Source of the DNA: Pseudomonas sp. ICMP22404
GTDB taxonomy: Bacteria > Pseudomonadota > Gammaproteobacteria > Pseudomonadales > Pseudomonadaceae
Assembly: GCF_006227205.1 (NCBI RefSeq)
Contig: NZ_VCNG01000001.1
Location: 248,001-312,000, forward strand
DNA length: 64,000 bases
Direction: 5' to 3'
The notes below the pieces were generated by a model. That model had not been told where the DNA came from and searched no databases. It worked only from the letters and a program-made list of their open reading frames with translations. Within the stretch, counting starts at the first letter, position 1; every line of letters starts with the position of its first letter. A program made the position numbers and the translations under genes. Of the stretch, positions 9,459 to 18,588 are shown one piece after another.

Positions 9459-9482
9459 CCTTCGCAGCGCCCTGAAACAACT

Positions 9483-9569
9483 GTGGGAGCGAGCCTGCTC
9501 GCGATGAGGCCATCACAGTCAACATCCAGGTGACTGTCAGGCCGCCATCGCGAGCAGGCTCGCTCCCAC
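9483..9569. repeat. REP doublet, inverted pair
   Basis: A forward REP at 9483 and a reverse REP ending at 9569 form a palindrome-capped element between the convergent DUF3392 and trmB genes. The spacer itself holds short inverted segments (CAGTCAACA / GACTGTC). Confidence 0.9.
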
Positions 9570-9586
9570 ATTGAACTGCGTATGGC

Positions 9587-10312
9587 TTAGGACTGCTTCT
9601 CGAACTTCAGATCCCAAACCCCATGCCCAAGCCGTTCACCACGGCGCTCGAACTTGGTGATCGGCCGTTCGGCCGGACGGGGCACGCACTTGCCGTCTTC
9701 GGCGAGGTTGCGATAACCCGGGGCGACGTTCATCACTTCCAGCATGTACTCGGCGTAGGGTTCCCAGTCGGTGGCCATGTGCAGCACACCGCCGACCTTC
9801 AACTTGCTGCGCACCAGCTCGGCGAATGACGCCTGGACGATACGACGCTTGTGGTGACGGCTCTTGTGCCATGGGTCCGGGAAGAACAGCATCAGCCGGT
9901 CCAGGCTGTTGTCGGCCACGCAACGGTTGAGCACTTCGATGGCGTCGCAATCGTAGACCCGCAGGTTGGTCAGCCCTTGGGTCAGCACGCCATTGAGCAA
10001 CGCACCGACACCCGGACGGTGCACTTCCACGCCGATGAAGTCCTGCTCCGGCGCAGCGGCGGCCATTTCCAGCAGCGAATGGCCCATGCCAAAGCCGATT
10101 TCCAGCGAGCGCGGGGCCGAGCGGCCAAACACCTGGTCGAAGTCCACCGGCGCGTCGGCCAGGGGCAGGACGAACAGCGGCGCGCCCTGCTCCAGGCCGC
10201 GCTGCTGGCCTTCAGTCATACGCCCGGCGCGCATCACAAAACTCTTGATGCGGCGGTGTTGGCGCTCTTCGCCTTCGTCCGGCTGGACAGGCGTGTCGTT
10301 CGATTCAGTCAT
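9587..10312 (-). CDS. trmB: tRNA (guanine46-N7)-methyltransferase
   Basis: This 241-residue SAM-dependent enzyme places m7G46 in the variable loop of many tRNAs. SAM motif I is [10 protein letters not shown] (70-79), and the family signature [14 protein letters not shown] lies near residue 145. The C-terminal [17 protein letters not shown] is typical. The ATG at 10312 is preferred to the TTG three bases upstream. It ends 9 bases beyond thiG in the same direction, consistent with a thiS-thiG-trmB transcript. Confidence 0.95.
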   Translation of the reverse strand: MTESNDTPVQPDEGEERQHRRIKSFVMRAGRMTEGQQRGLEQGAPLFVLPLADAPVDFDQVFGRSAPRSLEIGFGMGHSLLEMAAAAPEQDFIGVEVHRPGVGALLNGVLTQGLTNLRVYDCDAIEVLNRCVADNSLDRLMLFFPDPWHKSRHHKRRIVQASFAELVRSKLKVGGVLHMATDWEPYAEYMLEVMNVAPGYRNLAEDGKCVPRPAERPITKFERRGERLGHGVWDLKFEKQS

Positions 10313-10321
10313 CAATGGCTC

Positions 10322-11116
10322 TTACTTGATCAGACCATCCAGCGGCGAGGAGGCGCTGGCGTAAAGTTTTTTCGGCATGCGGCCAGCCAGATAGGCCAGG
10401 CGCCCGGCGACAATGGCGTGTTTCATGGCTTCGGCCATCAGGATCGGCTGCTGGGCGTGGGCGATGGCGGAGTTCATCAGCACCGCTTCGCAACCCAGTT
10501 CCATGGCGATGGTGGCGTCGGACGCGGTACCGACGCCGGCATCCACCAGCACCGGGATCTTGGCTTCTTCAAGGATGATCTGCAGGTTGTAAGGGTTGCA
10601 GATCCCCAGGCCCGTACCGATCAGGCCGGCCAGCGGCATCACCGCGATGCAGCCGATTTCCGCCAGTTGCCGGGCGATGATCGGATCGTCGCTGGTGTAC
10701 ACCATGACGTCGAAACCTTCCTTGACCAGCGTCTCGGCGGCCTTGAGGGTTTCGATCACGTTGGGAAACAGGGTCTTCTGGTCGGCCAGCACTTCCAGCT
10801 TCACCAGGTTGTGGCCGTCCAGCAGCTCACGGGCCAGGCGGCAGGTGCGCACGGCTTCGATGGCGTCGAAGCAGCCGGCGGTGTTGGGCAGGATGGTGTA
10901 GCGATCCGGCGGCAGGATATCCAGCAGGTTCGGTTCGCCCGGGTTCTGGCCGATGTTGGTCCGACGCACCGCGACGGTGACGATTTCGGCGCCCGAAGCC
11001 TCGATGGCCAGGCGGGTTTCTTCCATATCGCGGTACTTGCCGGTGCCTACCAGCAAGCGCGACTGGTAGGTACGACCGGCCAGGACGAAGGGCTTGTCGC
11101 TACGAACGATGCTCAT
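10322..11116 (-). CDS. thiG: Thiazole synthase ThiG
   Basis: This 264-residue TIM-barrel enzyme forms the thiazole phosphate of thiamine from deoxyxylulose phosphate, dehydroglycine and the ThiS thiocarboxylate. The Schiff-base lysine is expected at Lys107 in LVKLEVLAD. The phosphate-binding stretches are [13 protein letters not shown] and [11 protein letters not shown]. It lies directly after thiS, its sulfur-carrier partner, with 48 bases between them. Confidence 0.96.
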   Translation of the reverse strand: MSIVRSDKPFVLAGRTYQSRLLVGTGKYRDMEETRLAIEASGAEIVTVAVRRTNIGQNPGEPNLLDILPPDRYTILPNTAGCFDAIEAVRTCRLARELLDGHNLVKLEVLADQKTLFPNVIETLKAAETLVKEGFDVMVYTSDDPIIARQLAEIGCIAVMPLAGLIGTGLGICNPYNLQIILEEAKIPVLVDAGVGTASDATIAMELGCEAVLMNSAIAHAQQPILMAEAMKHAIVAGRLAYLAGRMPKKLYASASSPLDGLIK

Positions 11117-11164
11117 GGGAAATCCTCTGTTGGGATGAGGTTCTTGCGAAATGCTGCGAAACCG

Positions 11165-11365
11165 CTAGCCGCCGCCGATGGCGTGCACGACTTCAACCTG
11201 GTCACCCTCGTTGAGGGCGGTGTCGGCATGCTGGCTGCGCGGGACGATATCCAGATTGAGCTCCACCGCGACACGGCGTCCGGTGAGATCCAGACGGGTC
11301 AGCAGGGCCTCAACGGTTTCACCGTCGGGCAATTCAAAGGGTTCGCCGTTCAACTGAATGCGCAT
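11165..11365 (-). CDS. thiS: Sulfur carrier protein ThiS
   Basis: This 66-residue ubiquitin-fold protein has its C-terminal GlyGly (VVHAIGGG) carry the thiocarboxylate sulfur used by ThiG. The core VAVELNLDIVPRS is typical. I set the start at the ATG at 11365 (MRIQLNGEPFEL), which matches the family. ATG codons at 11380 and 11383 would add six or seven residues (MAASG...), and none of these starts has a strong ribosome binding site. No TPP riboswitch is evident in the short upstream region. Confidence 0.92.
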   Translation of the reverse strand: MRIQLNGEPFELPDGETVEALLTRLDLTGRRVAVELNLDIVPRSQHADTALNEGDQVEVVHAIGGG

Positions 11366-11455
11366 GCCGGATGCCGCCATCATTTTTAGGGGCTGGCATT
11401 CTAGCCCGATCAGCCTGGGCGACCCAAGCCATTCGTCATGAAATGGACCGGCCGG

Positions 11456-11827
11456 TCAACCCAGCCGCCAGGCGGCGAGCCCCAGGCACAGCCAACCCAT
11501 CAGGAACGCCACACCACCGAACGGAGTGATAATGCCCAGCTTGCTGATACCCGTGAGCGTCAACAAGTACAAGCTACCGGAGAACAGCAGGATGCCGACC
11601 ACGAAGGAAATGCCGGCCCAAGTGACGATGCGACCGGGAATGTGTGTGGCCAGCAGCGCGACGCCCAGCAACGCCAGGGTGTGCACCAATTGATAGGTGA
11701 CGCCTGTATGAAAAATGGCCAGGTAGTCGGCGCTCAAGCGGTTCTTCAGACCATGGGCGGCGAAGGCCCCCAGAGCGACGCCCGTGAAGCCGAAAAAGGC
11801 AGCCAGCATCAGAAAGCTACGCAGCAT
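11456..11827 (-). CDS. DUF423 family membrane protein
   Basis: This 123-residue protein has four transmembrane helices and the DUF423 hallmarks GVALGAFAAHGLK near the N-terminus and LGIITPFGGVAFLMGW near the end. The start is the ATG at 11827; the frame continues far upstream but only as antisense to mtgA. The family is widespread and functionally uncharacterised. It diverges from mtgA with 73 bases between start codons. Confidence 0.85.
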   Translation of the reverse strand: MLRSFLMLAAFFGFTGVALGAFAAHGLKNRLSADYLAIFHTGVTYQLVHTLALLGVALLATHIPGRIVTWAGISFVVGILLFSGSLYLLTLTGISKLGIITPFGGVAFLMGWLCLGLAAWRLG

Positions 11828-11900
11828 GAGAACTCCAGTCAGACTCAGTGGACAGGGTCTGTATAATGGCCCGCTCGACGGGTTCGGCCAAGCCATCTCT

Positions 11901-12623
11901 ATGCTGCGTACATTGTTTCGACGATTCCTCAAAGCCCTGCTCTGGTTCGCCGTCGGCAGCGTTGTCCTGGTGCTGCTATTGCGCGTGGTGCCACCGCCGT
12001 TCACAGCGCTGATGATCGAGCGCAAGGTTGAATCCTGGGTCGACGGCGAGCCGATCGACCTGCAACGCACCTGGCAGCCCTGGGACCGGATCTCCGACAG
12101 CCTCAAGGTGGCGGTGATTGCTGGCGAAGACCAGAAATTTCCCGAGCATTGGGGCTTCGACATCGGCGCGATCCAGGCCGCATTCGCCCATAACGGCCGC
12201 GGCGGTTCGATTCGTGGCGCCAGCACCCTCAGCCAGCAAGTTTCCAAGAACCTGTTCCTGTGGTCGGGCCGCAGCTGGCTGCGCAAGGGCTTCGAAGCCT
12301 GGTTCACCGCGCTGATCGAGGTGCTCTGGCCCAAGCAGCGGATTCTTGAGGTGTACCTCAATAGCGTGGAGTGGGACAACGGCGTATTCGGTGCCGAGGC
12401 CGCGGCGCGACACCATTTCCGCGTTGGTGCCGATGCCCTGTCCCGGCAGCAGGCAAGCCTGCTGGCGGCGGTACTGCCCAACCCTCGAAAATGGAGCGCC
12501 AGCCGGCCAAGCCCCTATGTACTGCGACGGGCAAGCTGGATACGCCAGCAGATGAGCCAACTGGGGGGCGATAGTTACCTGCTGGGACTCAATGACTCGC
12601 GACGGGCGCCCTGGGCTCAATAG
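11901..12623 (+). CDS. mtgA: Monofunctional peptidoglycan glycosyltransferase
   Basis: This 240-residue GT51 enzyme polymerises lipid II into glycan strands at the outer face of the inner membrane. An N-terminal membrane anchor spans residues 10-28. The catalytic Glu76 is in [17 protein letters not shown]. The other GT51 motifs are [19 protein letters not shown]...RKGFEAW and [11 protein letters not shown]. It has no transpeptidase domain, which separates it from class A PBPs. The ATG at 11901 gives the family length. Confidence 0.95.
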   Translation: MLRTLFRRFLKALLWFAVGSVVLVLLLRVVPPPFTALMIERKVESWVDGEPIDLQRTWQPWDRISDSLKVAVIAGEDQKFPEHWGFDIGAIQAAFAHNGRGGSIRGASTLSQQVSKNLFLWSGRSWLRKGFEAWFTALIEVLWPKQRILEVYLNSVEWDNGVFGAEAAARHHFRVGADALSRQQASLLAAVLPNPRKWSASRPSPYVLRRASWIRQQMSQLGGDSYLLGLNDSRRAPWAQ

Positions 12624-12641
12624 CCGCCACACCACAGTGAT

Positions 12642-12748
12642 GATCGTTCCCACGCTCCGCGTGGGAATGCAGCACGGGACGCTCCGCGCCCCAAAGCGTG
12701 ACGCGGAGCGTCACAGGATGCGTTCCCACGCAGAGCGTGGGGACGATC
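12642..12748. repeat. Palindromic 110-base repeat, family 2, copy 3
   Basis: The ends GATCGTTCCCACGC and GCGTGGGGACGATC are inverted, and the inner pair is GGACGCTCCGCG / GACGCGGAGCGTC. It lies between the convergent mtgA and rpoH genes, immediately before the rpoH terminator. Confidence 0.85.
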
Positions 12749-12756
12749 ACACAACC

Positions 12757-12795
12757 AAAAACGCCCCGATCATCGCTGATCGGGGCGTTTTTTAT
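12757..12795. terminator. Rho-independent terminator, probably bidirectional (rpoH / mtgA)
   Basis: An 11-base-pair GC stem (CGCCCCGATCA, loop TCGC, TGATCGGGGCG) is flanked by AAAAA on one side and TTTTTTATT on the other. It can therefore end transcription from either strand. It sits 14 bases after the rpoH stop. Confidence 0.9.
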
Positions 12796-12808
12796 TGCCG
12801 TGTGCCGG

Positions 12809-13663
12809 TTAAGCCGCAATCGACAACTTGAGCTTGTTCATCGCACTTTTCTCAAGCTGGCGAATCCGCTCCGCAGACACGTTGTACTTCTGCGCCAGGT
12901 CGTGCAGCGTGGCCTTTTCCTCCGCCAGCCAGCGCTGGTAGAGAATGTCGCGACTGCGCTCGTCCAGCACTTCCAAGGCTTCGTGCAGGTTGGTGTTGGA
13001 GTTGTCGCTCCAATCGGCGTCTTCCAGCTGACGCGCCGGGTCATACCGGTGATCTTCCAGGTAGTTGGCCGGCGATTGGAAGGCGCTGTCGTCGTCCGCT
13101 TCGGCGGCCGGGTCGAAGGCCATGTCCTGGCCGGTCAGGCGACTTTCCATCTCACGGACTTCACGTGGCTCCACACCCAGGCTTTCGGCCACCCGATGGA
13201 CTTCTTCGTTGTTCAGCCAGGCCAGACGCTTCTTCTGGCTGCGCAGGTTGAAGAACAGCTTGCGCTGGGCCTTGGTGGTCGCGACCTTCACGATGCGCCA
13301 GTTGCGCAGGATGAATTCGTGGATTTCCGCCTTGATCCAGTGCACCGCGAACGATACCAGGCGCACACCCATTTCCGGGTTGAAGCGCTTGACCGCTTTC
13401 ATCAGGCCAACGTTGCCTTCCTGGATCAGGTCGGCCTGGGCCAGCCCGTAGCCGGAATAGCTGCGGGCGATATGTACGACAAAACGCAGGTGGGCGAGCA
13501 CCATTTGCCGAGCCGCCTCAAGATCCTGCTCATAATAGAGACTCTCGGCCAGTTCACGCTCCTGCTCGGGTGTCAGCAAGGGAATGCTGTTCACCGTGTG
13601 CACATAGGCCTCCAGGTTCGCACCCGGGACCAGAGCATACGCAGGTTGCAAAGAAGTGGTCAT
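12809..13663 (-). CDS. rpoH: RNA polymerase heat-shock sigma factor RpoH (sigma-32)
   Basis: This 284-residue alternative sigma factor directs transcription of chaperone and protease genes. The region 2 core [22 protein letters not shown], the RpoH box QRKLFFNLR and region 4.2 with [14 protein letters not shown] are all clear. The start [20 protein letters not shown] matches pseudomonad RpoH and has GGAGG upstream at 13663; the longer frame has no support. The upstream region carries a sigma-22-type promoter (13714-13739). It lies just downstream of ftsX, as in other gammaproteobacteria. Confidence 0.97.
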   Translation of the reverse strand: MTTSLQPAYALVPGANLEAYVHTVNSIPLLTPEQERELAESLYYEQDLEAARQMVLAHLRFVVHIARSYSGYGLAQADLIQEGNVGLMKAVKRFNPEMGVRLVSFAVHWIKAEIHEFILRNWRIVKVATTKAQRKLFFNLRSQKKRLAWLNNEEVHRVAESLGVEPREVREMESRLTGQDMAFDPAAEADDDSAFQSPANYLEDHRYDPARQLEDADWSDNSNTNLHEALEVLDERSRDILYQRWLAEEKATLHDLAQKYNVSAERIRQLEKSAMNKLKLSIAA

Positions 13664-13713
13664 ACGAAAAAACCTCCGACTCACATAACTCGTGCAGTTC
13701 AGCACTGCGAAAA

Positions 13714-13739
13714 TTGACCGGGAACCGTAGGACAAGTTC
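13714..13739 (-). promoter_or_regulatory. AlgU/RpoE (sigma-22)-type promoter for rpoH
   Basis: On the minus strand the sequence reads GAACTT (13739-13734), 16 bases, then TCAA (13717-13714). This fits the AlgU/sigma-E pattern GAACTT-N16/17-TCnnA. Transcription would start near 13707, about 44 bases ahead of the rpoH ATG. AlgU-dependent transcription of rpoH is known in P. aeruginosa; the site here is inferred from sequence only. Confidence 0.6.
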
Positions 13740-13776
13740 CCACAAAAACTGAAAGGTCAATACGCGCAAAATGGCT

Positions 13777-14799
13777 CTATTTTGGCGCAAGCTCACGTAA
13801 GTGGCGTGCGACCGCAATCCATGCACCGATATAACCCAACAGCACCGCGCCAAGCAAGAGCGACAGACCGTCGGCGACTGGCACTCCGGCCAGCGCGAAA
13901 TCACTGCCGTACAAACCGGCCAATCCCACTACCGCATCGTTCAGCCAGTCCAGGCCGAACGCCAATACGCCCCAGGACAGGATCCCGGCACCAAAGCCAT
14001 ACAGCGCGCCCATATAGAGGAAGGGTCTGCGCACATAACTGTCCGTGCCGCCGACGAGTTTAATCACTTCTATCTCGGTGCGGCGGTTTTCAATATGAAG
14101 ACGAATGGTATTGCCTATCACCAAAAGTAATGCAGACACCAGCAGCACCGTCAGACCGAAGACAAACCGGTCGCCGAGCTTGAGGATCGCCGCAAGACGC
14201 TCGACCCAGACTAGATCAAGTTGCGCCTGTTGTACCTTCGGTAATTCGGAAAGTCTTTGTCTTAATGCTTCAAGAGTCGGCTTGTCGACTTCCTTCGGCG
14301 TCACCAGCACCACGCCCGGCAATGGGTTTTCCGGCAGCTCCTTGAGCGCCTCGCCCAGGCCGGACTGCTGCTGGAACTCCTCGAGCGCCTGGTCGCGACC
14401 GATGTATTCGGCATCGGCCACGCCCGGCATGGCTTTGATCTGCTCGAGCAGCGCCTGGCCTTCGCCCGGCGTCGCCTCCAATTGCAGGTACAGGGAGATC
14501 TGAGCCGCGCGCTGCCACGAGCCCCCAAGACGCTCTACATTATTCAGCAGTAATGACAGCCCCATTGGCAGGCTCAAGGCGACCGCCATGACCATGCAGG
14601 TGAAGAAGCTGCCGATCGGCTGCTTACCCAGGCGCCGCAGGCTGTCGAGCAGGCTAGCGCGATGGCTTTCGATCCAGGCATGCAGCAGCGTGCCGAAGTC
14701 CGGGCCGTCATCATCGTCGCGTTTTTTCTTTTGCGGCTGCGGGTCGGAGGCCTTGGGGGCCACGCGCTCGGCCACTTTCGGGCTGCGGGTTGCGCTCAT
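13777..14799 (-). CDS. ftsX: Cell-division ABC transporter permease FtsX
   Basis: This 340-residue protein has four membrane segments. With the ATPase FtsE it forms a complex that activates periplasmic cell-wall amidases during division. A charged cytoplasmic N-terminus (about residues 1-65, with KKKRDDDDG) precedes the first helix (near 70-90). A large periplasmic domain and three C-terminal helices follow, with the FtsX motif RLHIENRRTEIEVIKLVGG between helices 2 and 3. Its start overlaps the ftsE stop by four bases (ATGA). Confidence 0.96.
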   Translation of the reverse strand: MSATRSPKVAERVAPKASDPQPQKKKRDDDDGPDFGTLLHAWIESHRASLLDSLRRLGKQPIGSFFTCMVMAVALSLPMGLSLLLNNVERLGGSWQRAAQISLYLQLEATPGEGQALLEQIKAMPGVADAEYIGRDQALEEFQQQSGLGEALKELPENPLPGVVLVTPKEVDKPTLEALRQRLSELPKVQQAQLDLVWVERLAAILKLGDRFVFGLTVLLVSALLLVIGNTIRLHIENRRTEIEVIKLVGGTDSYVRRPFLYMGALYGFGAGILSWGVLAFGLDWLNDAVVGLAGLYGSDFALAGVPVADGLSLLLGAVLLGYIGAWIAVARHLRELAPK

Positions 14800-15467
14800 A
14801 CGCCAGCCTCCCCGTCACCGATCAAACGACCGCGCTGCAAGGTGAGCATGCGATGGCGCATGCGTGCGATCAGGGCCAGGTCGTGACTGGCGATCAGCAC
14901 GCTGGTGCCCAAACGGTTGATGTCTTCGAATACGCCCATGATTTCCGCCGCCAGACGCGGGTCGAGGTTACCGGTAGGTTCGTCCGCCAGCAGCAAGGCC
15001 GGGCGGTGCACGATGGCGCGGGCGATGCCGACACGCTGTTGCTGGCCGGTGGACAGGTCGCCTGGGTACAGGTCGGTCTTGTCCGACAGGGCCACGCGTT
15101 CCAGAGCCGAATCCACCCGCTTGTTGATCTCGGCCTTGGACAGGCCAAGGATCTGCAAGGGCAACGCCACGTTGTTGAACACAGTACGATCGAACAGCAA
15201 CTGGTGATTCTGGAATACCACGCCGATCTGCCGCCGCAGGTAGGGGATCTGGGCGTTGCTGATGGTGCTCAGGTCCTGGCCGGCCAGCAGCAACTTGCCG
15301 GTGGTGGGCCGCTCCATCGCCAGCAGCAGGCGCAGCAATGTACTTTTACCGGCTCCGGAATGGCCGGTAACGAACAGAAACTCACCTCGACGCACCCGAA
15401 AGCTCAGCTCATGCAGGCCGACGTGACCGTTCGGATAGCGTTTACCGACCTGTTCGAAACGAATCAT
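14796..15467 (-). CDS. ftsE: Cell-division ATP-binding protein FtsE
   Basis: This 223-residue ABC ATPase partners FtsX. Walker A is GHSGAGKST (35-43). The signature [14 protein letters not shown] replaces the usual LSGGQ. Walker B is [12 protein letters not shown], and the switch His is in LIASHD. Its start overlaps the ftsY stop and its stop overlaps the ftsX start, so the three genes are translationally coupled. Confidence 0.97.
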   Translation of the reverse strand: MIRFEQVGKRYPNGHVGLHELSFRVRRGEFLFVTGHSGAGKSTLLRLLLAMERPTTGKLLLAGQDLSTISNAQIPYLRRQIGVVFQNHQLLFDRTVFNNVALPLQILGLSKAEINKRVDSALERVALSDKTDLYPGDLSTGQQQRVGIARAIVHRPALLLADEPTGNLDPRLAAEIMGVFEDINRLGTSVLIASHDLALIARMRHRMLTLQRGRLIGDGEAGV

Positions 15468-16888
15468 GAATGCTCCCGCTCGGCAAACAGCGCCTGGACA
15501 AAGGGCTCGGCTTCAAAGGTACGCAGGTCGTCGATGCCTTCGCCCACGCCGATGTAGCGGATGGGCAGGCCGAACTGCTTGGCCAGGGCGAAGATCACCC
15601 CGCCCTTGGCGGTGCCGTCGAGCTTGGTCAGGGCCAGTCCGGTCAGTTCGACGGTCTGGTTGAATTGCTTGGCCTGGTTGATGGCGTTCTGGCCGGTACC
15701 GGCGTCCAGCACCAGCAGCACTTCGTGGGGCGCATCGGCATCGAGCTTGCCGATCACCCGGCGAACCTTCTTCAACTCTTCCATCAGGTTGTCTTTGGTG
15801 TGCAGGCGACCGGCCGTGTCGGCGATCAGCACGTCGATGCCACGGGCCTTGGCGGCCTGCACGGCGTCGAAGATCACCGAAGCGGAATCGGCGCCGGTGT
15901 GCTGGGCGATCACCGGGATCTTGTTGCGCTCGCCCCACACTTGCAGTTGCTCTACCGCGGCGGCGCGGAAGGTGTCGCCGGCGGCGAGCATGACCTTCTT
16001 GCCTTCGAGTTGCAGTTTCTTCGCCAGCTTGCCGATGGTGGTGGTCTTGCCGGCCCCATTGACGCCAACCACCAGGATCACGAACGGCTTGTTCTGTGAA
16101 GCGATCACCAGCGGCTGCTCCACAGGCTTGAGCAGGTTGCCCAGCTCGCTTTGCAGGGATTTGTACAGCGCGTCGGCATCGGTCAGTTGTTTGCGCGCGA
16201 CCTTCTGGGTCAGGCTCTGGATGATCACCGACGTCGCCTCGACGCCGACATCGGCGGTCAGCAGGCGGGTTTCGATGTCATCCAGCAATTCGTCGTCGAT
16301 GACTTTCTTGCCCAGGAACAGGCTGGCCATGCCTTCGCCAATGCTGGCGCTGGTCTTGGACAGGCCCTGCTTGAGACGGGCGAAGAAACCGACCTTGCCT
16401 GGCTCGGAGGAAGGCGCCGGCTCGACGACGGTCGGTGTATCAGCCATGACGGGCTCGGCCTGGGGAGTGGCAGGAGCAACCATGGCTGGCGGCGCCTCGA
16501 CGACAGGCTCCGCGACAGCTGGCGTCGGGGCAGGAATCGGCGGTGTGACATGGGGAGCCTGCGCATCCTCGACCAATGCCACCGGCTCTTCCGCCACCGG
16601 CAAGGTCAGCCAGGGGCTTTGCCCTACAGGCGGCGTCAGCGGTTGTTCGGCCGCCGGCGCGGTAACGGGCTCAGGCTCGGCCGGTTGCAGTACCGGTTCG
16701 GCCAGCGGCAGCACGATCGGCGCAGCGTCTTCGGCCACCGCCTCGGCGGCAGGTTCTGCGGCAGGCTCGGGCAGCGGTTGCGGCTGCTCGACGACGGTTT
16801 CCTGCGGCTTCTTGCGCAGCCATCCGAACAGGCCTTTTTTCTCGCCAGCCTCAGCTGGGGTCTTCTTGTCGTCGTTGGAACCAAACAT
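15464..16888 (-). CDS. ftsY: Signal recognition particle receptor FtsY
   Basis: This 474-residue SRP receptor GTPase docks ribosome-nascent chain complexes at the inner membrane. The C-terminal NG domain spans about 164-474. The N domain begins VGFFARLKQGLSKTS, G1 is VGVNGAGKTTT (275-284), DTAGR is present, and TKLDGTAKGG is the G4 region. A Pro/Glu/Ala-rich stretch of about 130 residues follows an amphipathic N-terminus (KKGLFGWLRKKPQE, about 18-30) that probably touches lipid. A-domain length varies widely in this family. It is the first gene of ftsY-ftsE-ftsX. Confidence 0.97.
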   Translation of the reverse strand: MFGSNDDKKTPAEAGEKKGLFGWLRKKPQETVVEQPQPLPEPAAEPAAEAVAEDAAPIVLPLAEPVLQPAEPEPVTAPAAEQPLTPPVGQSPWLTLPVAEEPVALVEDAQAPHVTPPIPAPTPAVAEPVVEAPPAMVAPATPQAEPVMADTPTVVEPAPSSEPGKVGFFARLKQGLSKTSASIGEGMASLFLGKKVIDDELLDDIETRLLTADVGVEATSVIIQSLTQKVARKQLTDADALYKSLQSELGNLLKPVEQPLVIASQNKPFVILVVGVNGAGKTTTIGKLAKKLQLEGKKVMLAAGDTFRAAAVEQLQVWGERNKIPVIAQHTGADSASVIFDAVQAAKARGIDVLIADTAGRLHTKDNLMEELKKVRRVIGKLDADAPHEVLLVLDAGTGQNAINQAKQFNQTVELTGLALTKLDGTAKGGVIFALAKQFGLPIRYIGVGEGIDDLRTFEAEPFVQALFAEREHS

Positions 16889-17232
16889 GGAGGACGGCTA
16901 TCTCACGGTAGCGATGCGCCACGAGGGCGCCTCGGTGATGAATATTCGATGCTGAACAGACTGCGTTTCATCCAGCTTGTTCACGCGCAACAGATTGTCG
17001 AAATGTCCCCAGGACACCTCATCGTCGATCTTTTCGAAGGACTGGCAAGGCATCGTCGGCGAAAACGCAGGGATCCACGGAAAAACCCGATGCTTCTGCG
17101 TAAAACCCGGACAACCCTGGGCCGATAAAACGCCCGATAGGCGTGGCCGCCAGTAAAACGGATCAGTATCCTAGCACCCTCTCGCCCGCCGACGCTAAGA
17201 CCTAGCGGGCAGCCCAACAGGTTTAAACACGA
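16889..17232. other. Divergent intergenic region between ftsY and the M16 pair
   Basis: These 344 bases hold no convincing gene, terminator or repeat. The region must contain the promoters of ftsY (leftward) and the M16 peptidases (rightward). Only weak AT-rich patches (GATAAAACG near 17125, GTAAAACGG near 17152) are visible. Confidence 0.5.
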
Positions 17233-18588
17233 ATGAATGCTCTTGCCCGCCGCGTTGCAGGCCTGCTGTTCAGCACAGTTTGTCTGCCCCTTTCAGCCTT
17301 GGCTGCCGATCCACAACCCACCCATGAGTTCACCCTCGACAACGGCCTGAAGGTCGTGGTGCGCGAAGATCATCGTGCGCCGGTGGTGGTCTCCCAGGTC
17401 TGGTACAAGGTCGGCTCCAGTTATGAAACACCGGGCCAGACCGGTTTGTCCCACGCCCTGGAACACATGATGTTCAAGGGCAGCGAAAAAGTCGGCCCCG
17501 GCGAAGCGTCGCTGATCCTGCGGGACCTGGGCGCCGAGGAAAACGCCTTCACCAGCGATGACTTCACTGCTTATTACCAGGTGTTGGCCCGGGATCGCCT
17601 GGGGGTGGCCTTCGAGCTGGAAGCCGACCGCATGGCCAGCCTGCGCCTGCCGCCTGAAGAGTTCAGCCGCGAGATCGAAGTCATCAAGGAAGAGCGCCGC
17701 ATGCGCACCGACGACAAGCCGATGTCCAAGGCCTTCGAGCGCTTCAAGGCCATGGCTTATCCGGCCAGCGGCTACCATACGCCAACCATCGGCTGGATGG
17801 CCGACCTGGACCGCATGACCGTCCAGGAACTGCGCCACTGGTACGAATCCTGGTACGCACCGAACAATGCCACCCTGGTGGTGGTCGGCGACGTGACACC
17901 GGACGAGGTCAAGGCCTTGGCCCAGCGCTATTTCGGCCCGATTGCCCGGCGTGCCGTACCGACGGCGAAGATTCCCCTGGAACTGGCCGAACCCGGCGAA
18001 CGCCAGATCACCCTGCATGTGCAGACCCAACTGCCCAGCCTGATGCTGGCCTTCAACGTGCCGAGCATCGCCACCGCGACGGATAAGCGTTCGGTCAACG
18101 CCCTGCGGCTGATCTCGGCCTTGCTGGATGGCGGCTACAGCGGCCGGATTCCAACCCAGCTGGAGCGCGGGGAAGAACTGGTGTCCGGCGGTTCGTCGAG
18201 CTACGACGCCTACACCCGTGGCGACACGCTGTTCACCTTGTCGGCGGCGCCCAATACCCAGAAGAACAAGACCATGGCCCAGGCAGAAGCCGGCCTGTGG
18301 CGCTTGCTGGACCAATTGAAAACCACCGCGCCGACCGCCGAGGAGCTGGAGCGCGTCCGCGCCCAGGTGATCGCCGGCCTGGTGTACGAGCGCGACTCGA
18401 TCACCAGCCAGGCCACCGCCATCGGCCAGCTGGAAACCGTCGGGTTGTCCTGGAAGCTGATGGACACCGAACTCGCCGAGTTGCAAAGCGTAACCCCGCA
18501 AGACATCCAGAAGGCAGCCCAGCTGTATTTCACCCGCCCGCGCCTGAGCGTTGCGCACATCCTGCCCGAGGAGAAAGCTCATGAGTGA
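17233..18588 (+). CDS. M16 zinc peptidase, active member of a pair
   Basis: This 451-residue protein has a signal peptide (about residues 1-25, ending SALAA) and two pitrilysin-type halves. The inverted zinc motif HALEH (His74, Glu77, His78) is intact. The third ligand lies in VIKEERRMR about 75 residues later, so the enzyme should be catalytic and periplasmic. It overlaps the next M16 gene by 8 bases. Pairs of an active and an inactive M16 chain usually act as a heterodimer degrading peptides or processing proteins. The substrate is unknown here. Confidence 0.93.
   Translation: MNALARRVAGLLFSTVCLPLSALAADPQPTHEFTLDNGLKVVVREDHRAPVVVSQVWYKVGSSYETPGQTGLSHALEHMMFKGSEKVGPGEASLILRDLGAEENAFTSDDFTAYYQVLARDRLGVAFELEADRMASLRLPPEEFSREIEVIKEERRMRTDDKPMSKAFERFKAMAYPASGYHTPTIGWMADLDRMTVQELRHWYESWYAPNNATLVVVGDVTPDEVKALAQRYFGPIARRAVPTAKIPLELAEPGERQITLHVQTQLPSLMLAFNVPSIATATDKRSVNALRLISALLDGGYSGRIPTQLERGEELVSGGSSSYDAYTRGDTLFTLSAAPNTQKNKTMAQAEAGLWRLLDQLKTTAPTAEELERVRAQVIAGLVYERDSITSQATAIGQLETVGLSWKLMDTELAELQSVTPQDIQKAAQLYFTRPRLSVAHILPEEKAHE

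Noticed and set aside
9851..11389. A 512-codon plus-strand frame over thiG and trmB
   Set aside because: It spans two genes and their spacer in antisense. It is rich in Gln, His and Gly and matches nothing known.
15561..16955. A long plus-strand frame over ftsY
   Set aside because: It is a low-complexity Ser/Ala-rich shadow of the ftsY reading frame with no domain.
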